Assembly (NCBI GenBank): GCA_937982565.1
Contig: CALJLN010000006.1
Coordinates: 1-64,000, forward strand
DNA length: 64,000 nt
Source: UBA2421 sp002343075
GTDB taxonomy: Bacteria; Planctomycetota; Phycisphaerae; Tepidisphaerales; Tepidisphaeraceae
Direction of reading: 5' to 3'
The position numbers were made by a program, and so were the translations under genes. Below, one piece after another: positions 53,065 through 62,854 of this stretch (position 1 is the first letter of the stretch; every line of letters starts with the position of its first letter). The notes below the pieces were generated by a model. That model had not been told where the DNA came from, searched no databases, and saw only the letters and a list, made by a program, of their open reading frames with translations.

Positions 53065-56007
53065 ATGCATACGACGTCCGCGCCCGTAACCGCCCCGGCA
53101 TCGCCCGCCGGTCAGGATTTCTCGCCTGCCAACCTTCTGCGCCCCAGCGACACATTCGTGCATCGCCACATCGGCCCCAATGCCGACGAAGTGAAGCACA
53201 TGCTCGCCGAGATTGGGTGCGACAGTTTGGACGAGTTGATTGACCAGACTGTGCCGGCGGCCATTCGGATCAAGCGGCCGTTGAAGCTGGGCGAGCCGCG
53301 CGGCGAGCATGAACTCATCGCCGAACTGAAGAAGACCGCCAGCCGAAACAAAGTGCTCCGCTCCTGCATCGGAATGGGCTATTACGGCACGATCACCCCG
53401 CCGGTTATTCAACGCAATATCCTGGAAAACCCAGGATGGTACACGCAGTACACGCCGTACCAAGCCGAAATCAGCCAGGGTCGGCTCGAAGCGCTCATCA
53501 ACTTTCAGACAATGGTCGCCGACCTGACCGGCCTGCCCCTGGCCAACGCCAGCATGCTCGATGAGGGCACCGCTGCCGCCGAGGCGATGTTCATGGCGAG
53601 GTCGGTGCATGAAGGGGCGCGCAACACATTCTTAATCGCTGAGGATTGCCATCCGCAGACGATTGCGGTGGTGCAAACCCGTGCACGTTTCATCGGAGTG
53701 AAGGTCAGAATTGCCAACTGCCGCCTGCCAGTCACCGATTGGAACGACGTCTGCGGCGTGCTGGTGCAATACCCAGCCACCGATGGCCGGATCGAATGTT
53801 ATAGGTCGCTTTGCGAAGCTGCGCATGCTGTCGGCGCGATCGTCATCGCCGCAACCGATTTACTTGCCTTGACGCTCATCACCCCGCCCGGAGAGTGGGG
53901 GGCGGATATCGCGGTTGGCAACAGCCAGCGGTTCGGGGTGCCAATGGGCTTCGGCGGGCCGCATGCGGGTTTTATGGCGGTCAAAGCGGACTACGCACGC
54001 AAGCTGCCCGGCAGGTTGATTGGGGTTTCAAAGGATGCGCAAGGCAATGCTGCATATAGACTTACGCTACAGACCCGCGAACAGCACATCCGTCGCGACC
54101 GCGCCACATCGAACATCTGCACCGCGCAGGTGCTCCTGGCGATCATGGCAGGAATGTACGCAACCTATCATGGGCCGCACGGGTTGAAGCGCATCGCAAA
54201 GCGTGTCCACGCATTCACACAGACGCTCCGTAAGGCGCTCGTGCAACACGGCCTCCAGATTGACGAGGACTCAATCGTCTTCGACACGCTGCGAGTGAGG
54301 CCCGCGAACCGGTCATGCAGCGACCTCATTAATGCCGCACTTCGGAAGAGCATTAACCTGCGCGATTTCGGTGACGGCACGGTTGGCGTTTCGCTCGATG
54401 AGACGACCGATCACTCGCTCATCAACGATCTGCTCGAGGTGTTCGGAGTCACCGAGCGTGTCGATCTGGATTCGCTTGTGGTGACTGTCAACCTCGACAT
54501 CCCACCAGCGTTTTCTCGCACAAGCGAGTTTATGACTCATCCCATCTTCAACAAATACCACAGCGAGCACGAACTGCTCCGCTACATCTTCAAACTCATG
54601 GGCCGCGACCTCTCGCTCTGCCAGAGCATGATCCCGCTCGGCTCGTGTACGATGAAACTCAACGGCACCAGCGAAATGCTGCCAGTGACCTGGCCGGAGT
54701 TTGGCGCGCTCCACCCTTTCGCGCCGGCCGATCAGACCAGGGGCTATCAGTTGATGTTTAAGCAACTGGAGAAATGGCTCTGCGAAATCACCGGTTTCGC
54801 GGCCTGCTCACTGCAGCCCAATGCAGGCAGCCAAGGCGAATACGCGGGGCTGCTGGCTATCAAGGCCTACCACGAATCGCGCGGCGACCTGCAACGCGAT
54901 GTCTGCCTTATTCCCACCAGCGCACATGGCACTAACCCAGCCAGCGCGGTCATCGCGGGCTTTAAGGTCGTCCCGGTGGCGTGCGATGAGTTGGGCAATG
55001 TGGACATTGTAGACCTTCAAGCCAAGGCCGACGAGCACAGGGCCAATCTTGGCGCGCTGATGGTGACCTATCCGAGCACGCACGGCGTGTTTGAAGAAGG
55101 CATCAAGCAAATCTGCAAGATCGTCCACGCCGCGGGAGGACAGGTGTATATGGACGGCGCAAACATGAATGCGCAGGTCGGGTTGTGTCGTCCGGGCGAT
55201 ATCGGTGCCGACGTTTGCCATCTCAACCTCCACAAAACATTCTGCATCCCCCACGGCGGCGGGGGGCCAGGTATGGGGCCGATTTGTGTGGCGAAACATC
55301 TCGCGGCGTTCCTGCCGGCGATTTCGGATTCACAGTCAAAACCTGCCTGCGCCGATTCGCACGCGGTCGGCCCCGTCAGCGCTGCGCCCTACGGCAGCCC
55401 GAGTATTTTGCCAATTTCGTGGGTTTACATCGCGCTCATGGGAGGAGCCGGGCTGACGCGCGCAACGCAAGTGGCGATTCTCAACGCAAACTACATGGCC
55501 AACCGGCTCAAGAACCACTACCCGCTGGTTTATTCGGGCAAGAACGGCCGGGTGGCACACGAGTTCATTCTCGACTGCCGCACATTCCAGCAAACCGCCG
55601 GCGTGACTGTCGAAGATATCGCCAAGCGACTGATGGATTACGGCTTCCACGCGCCGACGATGAGCTGGCCGGTGAGTGGCACTCTGATGATCGAGCCAAC
55701 CGAGTCTGAATCGCAGGATGAACTCGATCGGTTGTGCGAGGCGCTGATCAGCATCCGGCAGGAAATCCGCGAAATTGAGCAAGGGACGCTCGATCGCGCC
55801 GACAACCCGCTGAAACACGCCCCCCACACCGCCGCGGTGGCAACTTCTGACGGCTGGGCGCATAAATATTCCCGCGAGCGGGCCGTATACCCCGCCAAGT
55901 GGCTGCACGATCACAAGTTCTGGCCACACGTCGGTCGGGTGGACAACCCGTTCGGCGATCGCAACCTGATGTGCACCTGCCCGCCGATGACGACACACCA
56001 GACTTGA
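53065..56007 (+). CDS. gcvP: Glycine dehydrogenase (decarboxylating), P protein
   Basis: This 980-residue PLP enzyme decarboxylates glycine and loads the aminomethyl group onto H protein. It is the single-chain form with both halves: FVHRHIGPNADEVKHMLAEIG and YHGPHGLKRIAKR in the N-half, and LGSCTMKLNGTSEMLPVTWPEFG, PNAGSQGEYAGLLAIKAYHESRGD, HGTNPASAVIAGFKVVPV and the PLP lysine Lys724 in HLNLHKTFCIPHGGGGPGMGPI in the C-half. Between FLPAI and VSAAPYGS a variable insert reads SDSQSKPACADSHAVGP. It completes a gcvT-gcvH-gcvP cluster on the same strand. Confidence 0.97.
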   Translation: MHTTSAPVTAPASPAGQDFSPANLLRPSDTFVHRHIGPNADEVKHMLAEIGCDSLDELIDQTVPAAIRIKRPLKLGEPRGEHELIAELKKTASRNKVLRSCIGMGYYGTITPPVIQRNILENPGWYTQYTPYQAEISQGRLEALINFQTMVADLTGLPLANASMLDEGTAAAEAMFMARSVHEGARNTFLIAEDCHPQTIAVVQTRARFIGVKVRIANCRLPVTDWNDVCGVLVQYPATDGRIECYRSLCEAAHAVGAIVIAATDLLALTLITPPGEWGADIAVGNSQRFGVPMGFGGPHAGFMAVKADYARKLPGRLIGVSKDAQGNAAYRLTLQTREQHIRRDRATSNICTAQVLLAIMAGMYATYHGPHGLKRIAKRVHAFTQTLRKALVQHGLQIDEDSIVFDTLRVRPANRSCSDLINAALRKSINLRDFGDGTVGVSLDETTDHSLINDLLEVFGVTERVDLDSLVVTVNLDIPPAFSRTSEFMTHPIFNKYHSEHELLRYIFKLMGRDLSLCQSMIPLGSCTMKLNGTSEMLPVTWPEFGALHPFAPADQTRGYQLMFKQLEKWLCEITGFAACSLQPNAGSQGEYAGLLAIKAYHESRGDLQRDVCLIPTSAHGTNPASAVIAGFKVVPVACDELGNVDIVDLQAKADEHRANLGALMVTYPSTHGVFEEGIKQICKIVHAAGGQVYMDGANMNAQVGLCRPGDIGADVCHLNLHKTFCIPHGGGGPGMGPICVAKHLAAFLPAISDSQSKPACADSHAVGPVSAAPYGSPSILPISWVYIALMGGAGLTRATQVAILNANYMANRLKNHYPLVYSGKNGRVAHEFILDCRTFQQTAGVTVEDIAKRLMDYGFHAPTMSWPVSGTLMIEPTESESQDELDRLCEALISIRQEIREIEQGTLDRADNPLKHAPHTAAVATSDGWAHKYSRERAVYPAKWLHDHKFWPHVGRVDNPFGDRNLMCTCPPMTTHQT

Positions 56008-56174
56008 TGCGTGGCGTGGCGTGGGGTTTTAAGCCCGTAATGTCCTGAGTTCCGGAAAGGTTGATGGACGATTCGCTTAACTTTTGAACCACTGCATGAT
56101 GGTCGAGCCGTGCGTTCTACAATATGTGGTTCGGTTGGTATCGGCGATCGCAATTCGCGAGGATACGCATCTAT

Positions 56175-57149
56175 ATGGCCCACGAACTGAGCATCGATCT
56201 TCGCGATGTACGAAAAACCTACGGCGGAAAGGTGACTGCCCTGCGGGGAATCGCCATGCAGGTTGGCCGGGGTGAGGTGTTTGGGTTGCTTGGTCCCAAT
56301 GGTGCGGGAAAGAGCACGCTGGTCAAGATCATTATGACCGTCATTCGCCCCTCGCACGCCGCCGGCACTGTGCTGGGCAAACCGGTGGGAGATAAACCGA
56401 CGCTTGCGCGCGTGGGCTATCTCCCGGAGCACCACCGATTTCCACGCTACCTTTCCGGCAGGCAGGCGCTCGACTTCTTCGGAGCTCTGTCAAAGGTTCC
56501 TCGAATCCGACGCCGTCTGAAGGCAGATGAATTGATCGAAGTCGTAGGTATGAAGGATGCCGCGCACCGCAAGGTGGGCACCTACAGCAAGGGCATGATG
56601 CAGCGCATCGGCCTGGCCGCGGCGATGATGAATGACCCGGAGTTGATTCTGCTCGACGAGCCGACCGATGGAGTAGACCCGGTTGGCCGTCGTGATATTC
56701 GGGATGTTTTGCTGCGCCTAAAGGCGCGCGGAACCACCGTGTTTCTTAACAGCCACCTGCTCAGCGAACTGGAAATGGTTTGCGACCGCGTGGCGATTCT
56801 CCTCGGCGGGGCGGTTGCCAGACAGGGCACGCTCAATGAGCTTGCCCTTGGCCGCGGATTTTATGAGTTACAGGTTGCCGCATCACCCCCGTCCGGCACT
56901 TTGACTGAAGGGGAGAGCGCGAATGCGGTATACATGGAATCTCGCCTTAAACAGATGTTCCCCCACGCCACCGTCGCTGGCGACATCATCCGTGTCGGCA
57001 CAATCGATCCGCTGGCGATTCAGCCAGTGGTCGACCGGCTACGCTCCGACGGCATCGCCATTAAGCGCATGCAGTTGATCAAACCAACGCTGGAAGAACT
57101 GTTTATGGAAGCGGTGCAAGAGCAAGCGACGAACGGCGTTCAGAAGTAA
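56175..57149 (+). CDS. ABC-2-type transporter ATP-binding protein
   Basis: The 324-residue ATPase has Walker A GLLGPNGAGKSTLVKII, a signature variant TYSKGMMQRIGLAAAMM, Walker B LILLDEPTDGVDPVGRRDI and the H-loop VFLNSHLLSELE. A C-terminal extension of about 100 residues (VDRLRSDGIAIKRMQLIKPTLEELFMEAV) is typical of ABC-2 exporters. ATG 56175 (MAHELSIDL) is preferred over an upstream start at 56124. The permease follows after 6 bases. The substrate is unknown. Confidence 0.9.
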   Translation: MAHELSIDLRDVRKTYGGKVTALRGIAMQVGRGEVFGLLGPNGAGKSTLVKIIMTVIRPSHAAGTVLGKPVGDKPTLARVGYLPEHHRFPRYLSGRQALDFFGALSKVPRIRRRLKADELIEVVGMKDAAHRKVGTYSKGMMQRIGLAAAMMNDPELILLDEPTDGVDPVGRRDIRDVLLRLKARGTTVFLNSHLLSELEMVCDRVAILLGGAVARQGTLNELALGRGFYELQVAASPPSGTLTEGESANAVYMESRLKQMFPHATVAGDIIRVGTIDPLAIQPVVDRLRSDGIAIKRMQLIKPTLEELFMEAVQEQATNGVQK

Positions 57150-57155
57150 ACCACC

Positions 57156-58385
57156 ATGACCACACAAGCGATCGACTATCAATCCCCCGCAGCGAACGGC
57201 ACCCGGATCACGCAATCATGGGCGCTGGTCGTTGATTCATATCGCGAACTGAACTCTAAGAAGCTTTTCTGGATCACGCTCATCCTGTCGCTGCTCGTAG
57301 TCATTGCCTTTGCGTTTGTCACAATCAACGATCGCGGAATCTCGATCTTTGGTGCCGACTTTGAGAACTACGCGTGGAGCACCAACGTCATCCCCGCCGC
57401 CACGTTCTACAAGGTGATTTTCACCAGCATAGCGATTCCCTGGTGGCTCGGCGTGATCGCGACCGTCCTTGCACTGATCAGCGTCTGCAGCGTGTTTCCG
57501 GATTTCATTACCGGGGGCTCGATCGATCTATACCTCTCAAAGCCGCTCTCGCGGCTGCGACTATTCGCGACGAAGTATCTCGTGAGCCTCATGTTTGTCG
57601 CGCTACAGGTCTTCGTCTTCGCAGCGGCTAGTTTTCTGCTCATCGGGCTTAAGAGCGGCGCGTGGGAACTGGGCATCTTCCTCGCCGTTCCGCTGGTTAC
57701 GCTTTTCTTCTCCTATCTTTACTGCGTCTGCGTGCTGACCGGCATCATCACCCGCAGCGCGCTGGCGAGTTTGCTGGTGACCATGCTCTTTTGGCTGTTT
57801 CTGTTCGCACTGAATACTACCGATGCCGTGCTCATGACGTTTAAGTCCGCGGCCGATGTGCGACTGGAAGAACATCGGGGGCTAATCGAACGAAATCAGA
57901 AGATCATCGATACCAACCAGAAACTATCCCCCGGCAACCCTACCGCCAACGCGGGCTGGCAATTGCAGTTGGACGGTGCAAGGGAAACGCTCCCCCGATT
58001 TGAGAAAGATGCCGCGCAGCTGCAATGGTGGTATTCGCTCTTTCGGTACATCAAGACGCCGCTTCCAAAGACAGGAGAGACCGTTGACCTCATGACACGT
58101 TGGCTGGTTGAGCCGGAGCCACTCATGCGTATGCATGAAGAATCGCAGAAGCAGCAGGATCAGCGGCGGGAGGCTCGCCGCAACCGAAACACTGCCGACG
58201 GTGCCCCTCCCCCGACGCAGCGAAATCGGAGCGACCGGCTCGATCCAGAAGATCCGGACGTGATGCGCCGCGTACAGCAGGAGAGCGAGGGCCGAACGGC
58301 AGTCAAGCTCATTGGCACTTCGCTCGGTTTCGAGCTTGCGGTGCTCGGGTTGGCAGCGTTTATCTTCTGTCGCCGGGATTTTTAG
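57156..58385 (+). CDS. ABC-2-type transporter permease
   Basis: The 409-residue membrane protein starts with a cytoplasmic segment and has about six helices (ITLILSLLVVIAFAFVTI, WWLGVIATVLALISVCSVFPDFI, LMFVALQVFVFAAASFLLIG, LGIFLAVPLVTLFFSYLYCVC, LASLLVTMLFWLFLFAL, and a final LIGTSLGFELAVLGLAAFIFC). Between the fifth and sixth is a 130-residue hydrophilic, coiled-coil-like region rich in Gln, Arg and Glu. FITGGSIDLYLSKPLSRLRLFATKYL is the common ABC-2 motif. It pairs with the ATPase immediately upstream; the cargo is not indicated. Confidence 0.88.
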   Translation: MTTQAIDYQSPAANGTRITQSWALVVDSYRELNSKKLFWITLILSLLVVIAFAFVTINDRGISIFGADFENYAWSTNVIPAATFYKVIFTSIAIPWWLGVIATVLALISVCSVFPDFITGGSIDLYLSKPLSRLRLFATKYLVSLMFVALQVFVFAAASFLLIGLKSGAWELGIFLAVPLVTLFFSYLYCVCVLTGIITRSALASLLVTMLFWLFLFALNTTDAVLMTFKSAADVRLEEHRGLIERNQKIIDTNQKLSPGNPTANAGWQLQLDGARETLPRFEKDAAQLQWWYSLFRYIKTPLPKTGETVDLMTRWLVEPEPLMRMHEESQKQQDQRREARRNRNTADGAPPPTQRNRSDRLDPEDPDVMRRVQQESEGRTAVKLIGTSLGFELAVLGLAAFIFCRRDF

Positions 58386-58477
58386 CAGCAAGCCGATTTC
58401 GGGTCGTACGGAGGCATCGATCTGCGCTAATCCCGTTCTCATTGTCGCGCCGCCGTGCTATTCTGATTCAGATCGTG

Positions 58478-59803
58478 ATGAATTTGCGCAATCAGATCAT
58501 CCGGCCCGAGCTTGTATGGACGGGTTCGCGATTCGAGCGAGATCTTTCGATCTTCGTGAATGCCGACGGACAGATTGGCCAAGTCTCCGCGGCGAGATCG
58601 CAAGCGACCGCCGACGCGGTAGATATGCGCCGGCGGGCGTTGTTGCCGGGCTTTGTCAATGCCCACAGCCATGCGTTTCAGATCGGGCTTCGCGCGCAGC
58701 AGCAGCGGTTTGATTCAGGCACCGGAAATTTCTGGAGTTGGCGAGAGACGATGTACCGCCTGGTCGACTCGCTTGATGCCGATCGGATTTTTGACCTGTC
58801 GCGACAGGCTTTTCGCGAGATGCTCCGCGCGGGAATCACGAGCGTGGGGGAGTTTCATTATCTTCACCACCCGGAACCGCACACCACCGTTGCCGAGTCG
58901 GCCCGCTGGGCCTTCGATACGGCAATCATCGCCGCGGCGCGGGAGGCTGGCATTCGGCTCGTCTTTATCCAGACATATTACGCCACCGGCAACGTGGGCC
59001 ATCCGCTGGAGGGCGCGCAGCGGCGGTTTGGGCCGATCTCGCGAGATGCCTTTGTACAGCAGTTAGAGCAGCTTGCAGGCACGCTCGACGGCAAGTCGCA
59101 GTCGCTTGCGCTGGCGTGTCACAGTGTCCGCGCTGTTTCAATTGAGGATCTACAATTCTTCCGCGATATGGCCCACAGCAACCATTGGCCGTTTCACATT
59201 CATGTCGAGGAAGTGCGTAAAGAAATCGATGATTGTCGCAATGCCCTTGGCAAAGGCCCGATGCGGGTGCTGCTCGACGAACTGCGCATTGACGAACGCG
59301 TCACCGCGATCCACTGCACGCACGCTACGCAGGACGACCTAACTGAGTGGATCGCCCGGGGTGCGTCGATCTGCCTTTGCCCGATCACCGAAGGCAATCT
59401 GTCGGATGGGTTTGGCGACGTACCGCACATGGTCGCGCGCGGCGCGAATTTGTGTTTCGGAACCGATTGCAACATCCGCCTGGCGGTTCCTGAAGAAATG
59501 CGCATGCTCGAATTCGGCCAGCGGCTACGCAACGAGCAACGCGGAATCGTGGTCGATACTAGTGGCGAATGTGGCCCGTCGCTGCTCAGACTCGCAACGG
59601 TCAATGGGGCGCATTCGCTAGGTCTGGCCTGCGGGGCGATTGAGGCTGGGCGCTGCGCCGACTTTTTAGCGATCAATCTCGATCACCTACACCTGCGCGA
59701 CACCTCCGACGACGCGTTATGCGACGCGTTCATCTTTGGTTGTGGCAGCGAAGTAATTGATGGCGTTTGGGTGGGCGGGGAATACATCTCCGGTGGCAGT
59801 TGA
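58478..59803 (+). CDS. hutF: Formimidoylglutamate deiminase (amidohydrolase family)
   Basis: The 441-residue zinc hydrolase removes ammonia from N-formimidoyl-glutamate in histidine degradation. Metal ligands His63 and His65 lie in LPGFVNAHSHAFQIGLR; SWRETMYRL, GEFHYLHH, HSVRAVSIEDL, FHIHVEEVRKEIDDC and FGTDCNIRLAVPEEMRML follow the HutF pattern (the last carrying the metal Asp). HSHAFQ and WREtMY separate HutF from cytosine deaminase or guanine deaminase relatives. No other hut genes are visible nearby. It ends 25 bases from the convergent plsY. Confidence 0.86.
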   Translation: MNLRNQIIRPELVWTGSRFERDLSIFVNADGQIGQVSAARSQATADAVDMRRRALLPGFVNAHSHAFQIGLRAQQQRFDSGTGNFWSWRETMYRLVDSLDADRIFDLSRQAFREMLRAGITSVGEFHYLHHPEPHTTVAESARWAFDTAIIAAAREAGIRLVFIQTYYATGNVGHPLEGAQRRFGPISRDAFVQQLEQLAGTLDGKSQSLALACHSVRAVSIEDLQFFRDMAHSNHWPFHIHVEEVRKEIDDCRNALGKGPMRVLLDELRIDERVTAIHCTHATQDDLTEWIARGASICLCPITEGNLSDGFGDVPHMVARGANLCFGTDCNIRLAVPEEMRMLEFGQRLRNEQRGIVVDTSGECGPSLLRLATVNGAHSLGLACGAIEAGRCADFLAINLDHLHLRDTSDDALCDAFIFGCGSEVIDGVWVGGEYISGGS

Positions 59804-59828
59804 GGTCTGCGAGATCGCAAGTCAGCGA

Positions 59829-60521
59829 TCAACTCGGATTTCCGGAGTCGGCGTTCGGATCTCTATTGTTGCCCTTGCCAAATGCCCCTTCAGTCCCCGC
59901 AAGTAGCCGACGAATGTTGCTACGGTGCCGGAAGGCGATCATTATCGCCACAAAACAAGCAAACACGAGCAGCGGCCATTGCGCGCCGAACACCGGCCAG
60001 CTTCTCGCAACGCCGATCGCCACATACGCAACCGGAAATACCCCGGCTGCGACGATGCTGGCGATGCTGACGATCCGGGTGCGCCAGAAGATGATAGCCC
60101 AAACCCCCCCCGCCGCCGCCCCCGCCAGTGTGTAAAACGGCCACACGCCCAGCGCCGCGCCGAGGCTCGTCGCCACACCCTTGCCACCCTTAAAACCGAG
60201 AAAGACGCTGAACATATGCCCGGCAATCGCTGCAAACGCCACCGCCAGCCACATCCAGCAGTTTGCCGCGCCTGCAGCAGTTCTTCCGATGAAGTAGCTC
60301 GCTGCAAGGGTAGGAAGCAGCCCCTTGAGCATGTCGAGCGTGAAGACGAGCGCAAAGTACTTTCCGCCCAGCAGCCGCCCCACGTTCGTCGCGCCGATGT
60401 TCCCGCTCCCCGCATTGCGTGGATCCACACCCTTGGTCAAGCCTACGATCAACCCAAACGGCACCGATCCCGCAACATATGCTGCGGGCGCAAGGACGGC
60501 GAGCCACTCGAGAGACGACAT
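59829..60521 (-). CDS. plsY: Glycerol-3-phosphate acyltransferase PlsY
   Basis: The 230-residue multi-pass membrane protein acylates glycerol-3-phosphate from acyl-phosphate, the first step of phospholipid synthesis. PlsY motifs are YVAGSVPFGLIVG, DPRNAGSGNIGATNVGRLLG (motif 1), GFKGGKGVATSLGA (motif 2) and IAFRHRSNIRRLLAGTE (motif 3). ATG 60521 is the natural start; a much longer open frame continues upstream across the divergent region but has no homologous character. aroA starts 73 bases away on the plus strand. Confidence 0.94.
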   Translation of the reverse strand: MSSLEWLAVLAPAAYVAGSVPFGLIVGLTKGVDPRNAGSGNIGATNVGRLLGGKYFALVFTLDMLKGLLPTLAASYFIGRTAAGAANCWMWLAVAFAAIAGHMFSVFLGFKGGKGVATSLGAALGVWPFYTLAGAAAGGVWAIIFWRTRIVSIASIVAAGVFPVAYVAIGVARSWPVFGAQWPLLVFACFVAIMIAFRHRSNIRRLLAGTEGAFGKGNNRDPNADSGNPS

Positions 60522-60594
60522 CGCACGCTTGTTTACACGAACAGTGTCAGAATGACGAATACGCCGGTGGCAGATGACGACATAAGGAGGTGCC

Positions 60595-61953
60595 TTGTCC
60601 GGCCTCATGGTATCCACGCTTCCAAGCGCACTGTCCGCGTCATACATTGCCTGCATGGACGCTTCGATCACGCCCACGCCCATCCGTAAGCCGTTTGACA
60701 TCACGGTCACCCCTCCGGGCAGCAAGAGCCTGACCAACCGTGCGCTCGTGCTGGGCGCGCTGGCACGCGGCGAGTCGATGATTCGAAATGTGCTGGTGGC
60801 CGAGGACACCCATGTCATGCTCGAATCGCTCCAACGGCTCGGGTTCGGCCTCTCTATGTCCGACAACAATCGCACCGTGCATCTCACCGGCGGGGCTGGT
60901 GTGGTGCCGGCGACGGAAGCCGAGCTGTTTTGCGGCAACTCCGGCACGACCATCCGTTTTCTGACGGCGCTCTGTTCGCTCGGCAATGGTCGCTACCTTC
61001 TCGACGGGATCGAGCGCATGCGTCAAAGGCCGATTCGCGAGTTGGTCGATCTACTGAAGAACCTCGGCGCACGAATCAGCTATGTTCAATCCGACGGCAC
61101 CCCGCCATTGCGCCTCGAAGCGCGAGGGCTGGCCGGTGGGCTTGCGCGATTCGGGGCGGCGCAGTCCAGTCAATTTCTCTCCGCGGCGCTGCAGGTGGCT
61201 TCATTAGCGCGAAACGAGGTAGAGATCGAGCTTGCGCCGGGTCAGACAAGCTGGCCCTATGTCGCGATGACGATGCAGCTCATGGACGAGTTTGGCGTGA
61301 CTTGTGAACTGACACGCGATCCGAAAACCGGCGCGCCACGGCAGATAAACGTGCCCAAGTCGCCGCTGATTGCCGCCGACTACACCGTCGAGCCAGACGC
61401 CTCCGCCGCCAGCTATTTTCTCGCCGCGGCGGCCATTAACGAAGGTAGCCGGGTGAGAATCGCCGGCCTGGGCAAGCGCTCGCTGCAAGGCGATATCGGA
61501 TTTGCCGACTTATTGAGGAAAATGGGTGTTTTCGTGAAGGTGACCGACGACGCCATGACGGCAGAAGGCACCGGCGAACTTGAATCGATCACCGCGGACT
61601 TATCTGGCATGCCCGACATGGCGCAAACGCTGGCGGTCGTCTGCCTCTTTGCCGAAGGCGAGTCGCGTCTCACCGGCCTTCACACGCTCCGGCACAAGGA
61701 AACCGACCGTCTGGCCGCCTTGAAGGTGGAACTGGAAAAGATGGGGGCAAAGGCCAGCATCGACGGCGATTCTCTCACGATTGAGCCCCCAGAAGTCGTC
61801 CGCGGTGCGAATATTGAGACATACAACGATCACCGAATGGCCATGAGCTTTGCCGTCGCATCCACTCGGGCCAACGGAGTGACGATTCTCAATCCTGCCT
61901 GTGTCGGCAAGACCTATCCGGACTTTTTTGACGACTTCGCACGGTTCGCATAA
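60595..61953 (+). CDS. aroA: 3-phosphoshikimate 1-carboxyvinyltransferase (EPSP synthase)
   Basis: The enzyme joins PEP to shikimate-3-phosphate in aromatic amino-acid synthesis. It has VTPPGSKSLTNRALVLGALARGES, ELFCGNSGTTIRFLTALCSLGNGRYLLDGIERMRQRPI, AAQSSQFLSAALQVA, EPDASAASYFLAAAAI, TLRHKETDRLAALKVELEKMG and YNDHRMAMSFAVAS. A perfect AAGGAGG (60584-60590) lies 4 bases before the TTG at 60595 (452 residues); the first position with family similarity is near ATG 60655 (432 residues). The strong SD favours the TTG or the ATG at 60607, giving a 17-20 residue N-terminal extension. It is divergent from plsY. Confidence 0.95.
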   Translation: MSGLMVSTLPSALSASYIACMDASITPTPIRKPFDITVTPPGSKSLTNRALVLGALARGESMIRNVLVAEDTHVMLESLQRLGFGLSMSDNNRTVHLTGGAGVVPATEAELFCGNSGTTIRFLTALCSLGNGRYLLDGIERMRQRPIRELVDLLKNLGARISYVQSDGTPPLRLEARGLAGGLARFGAAQSSQFLSAALQVASLARNEVEIELAPGQTSWPYVAMTMQLMDEFGVTCELTRDPKTGAPRQINVPKSPLIAADYTVEPDASAASYFLAAAAINEGSRVRIAGLGKRSLQGDIGFADLLRKMGVFVKVTDDAMTAEGTGELESITADLSGMPDMAQTLAVVCLFAEGESRLTGLHTLRHKETDRLAALKVELEKMGAKASIDGDSLTIEPPEVVRGANIETYNDHRMAMSFAVASTRANGVTILNPACVGKTYPDFFDDFARFA

Positions 61954-62002
61954 ATTTCCGCCGCTATTCGCAAGCATTGTAGGTTGCGGCAGGAGGAGCG
62001 TT

Positions 62003-62725
62003 ATGCCGGTTCGCGTCACCGTTTGGAATGAGTTTGTTCACGAAAAGAAGAATCCCGCCGTCGCGGAGATATACCCAGAGGGTATTCATGAAACGATCGC
62101 CCAGGCACTGAACCGCGCCGGTAACATTGCCGCGCGCTGCGCCTGGCTCGATCAGCCCGAACATGGCCTGACCGATGAAGTGTTAGCTGATACTGATGTG
62201 CTCATCTGGTGGGGGCATACCGCACATCATCGCGTGGAAGATCGCATCGTCGAACGCGTGCATGGCCGCGTGCTCGCTGGCATGGGGATCATCGTTCTGC
62301 ACAGCGGGCATCACGCCAAGATTTTCAAGAAACTGATGGGGACAAGTTGCAACCTGAAGTGGCGCGAAGCCGACGACCGGGAGATCTTGTGGATTACCAA
62401 GCCGAATCATCCCATCCTGGCCGGGATTGATGATCACTTTGTCCTCCCGTCCGAAGAAATGTACGGCGAATACTTCGACGTGCCCGAACCGTTGGAAACG
62501 ATCCTCATCAGCAACTTCACCGGCGGTGAGGTTTTTCGAAGCGGGCTTACCTATACCCGCGGGGCTGGCAGGATATTCTATTTCCGTCCCGGCCACGAGA
62601 CCTATCCAACCTTCCACGACGCCAACGTGCAGCGCATCATCCAGAATGCCTGTCATTGGGCCGCACCGGTCGCTGGCGGCACTGTTCCAGTCGGCTGCCC
62701 AAATCCAAAAAAGGGCTGGGTTTGA
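62003..62725 (+). CDS. ThuA-like (trehalose utilisation) family protein
   Basis: The 240-residue protein has the ThuA glutamine-amidotransferase-like fold: VTVWNEFVHEKKNPAVAEIYPEGIHETIAQAL, DVLIWWGHTAHHRVEDRIVERV, GIIVLHSGHHAKIFKKLMG, WITKPNHPILAGI and GRIFYFRPGHETYPTFHDANVQRIIQNACHWA. Family members act on sugars in sugar-utilisation operons, but the reaction is poorly defined. AGGAGGAG lies just before ATG 62003, fixing the start over a longer upstream frame that overlaps aroA. It lies 49 bases downstream of aroA. Confidence 0.86.
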   Translation: MPVRVTVWNEFVHEKKNPAVAEIYPEGIHETIAQALNRAGNIAARCAWLDQPEHGLTDEVLADTDVLIWWGHTAHHRVEDRIVERVHGRVLAGMGIIVLHSGHHAKIFKKLMGTSCNLKWREADDREILWITKPNHPILAGIDDHFVLPSEEMYGEYFDVPEPLETILISNFTGGEVFRSGLTYTRGAGRIFYFRPGHETYPTFHDANVQRIIQNACHWAAPVAGGTVPVGCPNPKKGWV

Positions 62726-62854
62726 TCCGCAGTCATAGAATCGACCTGCCCGCCCTGTGAGCAATGTCCGCAACCTCACGGCTACAAGGCGAAATGGCAT
62801 TCAGGCGGACAATCGGCAGAATATAGGGCCGCCGTGAGTCAGCCCCGGCGATGT

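Noticed and set aside
60522..60986. Long N-terminal extension of plsY
   Set aside because: It runs across the divergent region into aroA, where aroA is clearly coding; family similarity begins at ATG 60521.
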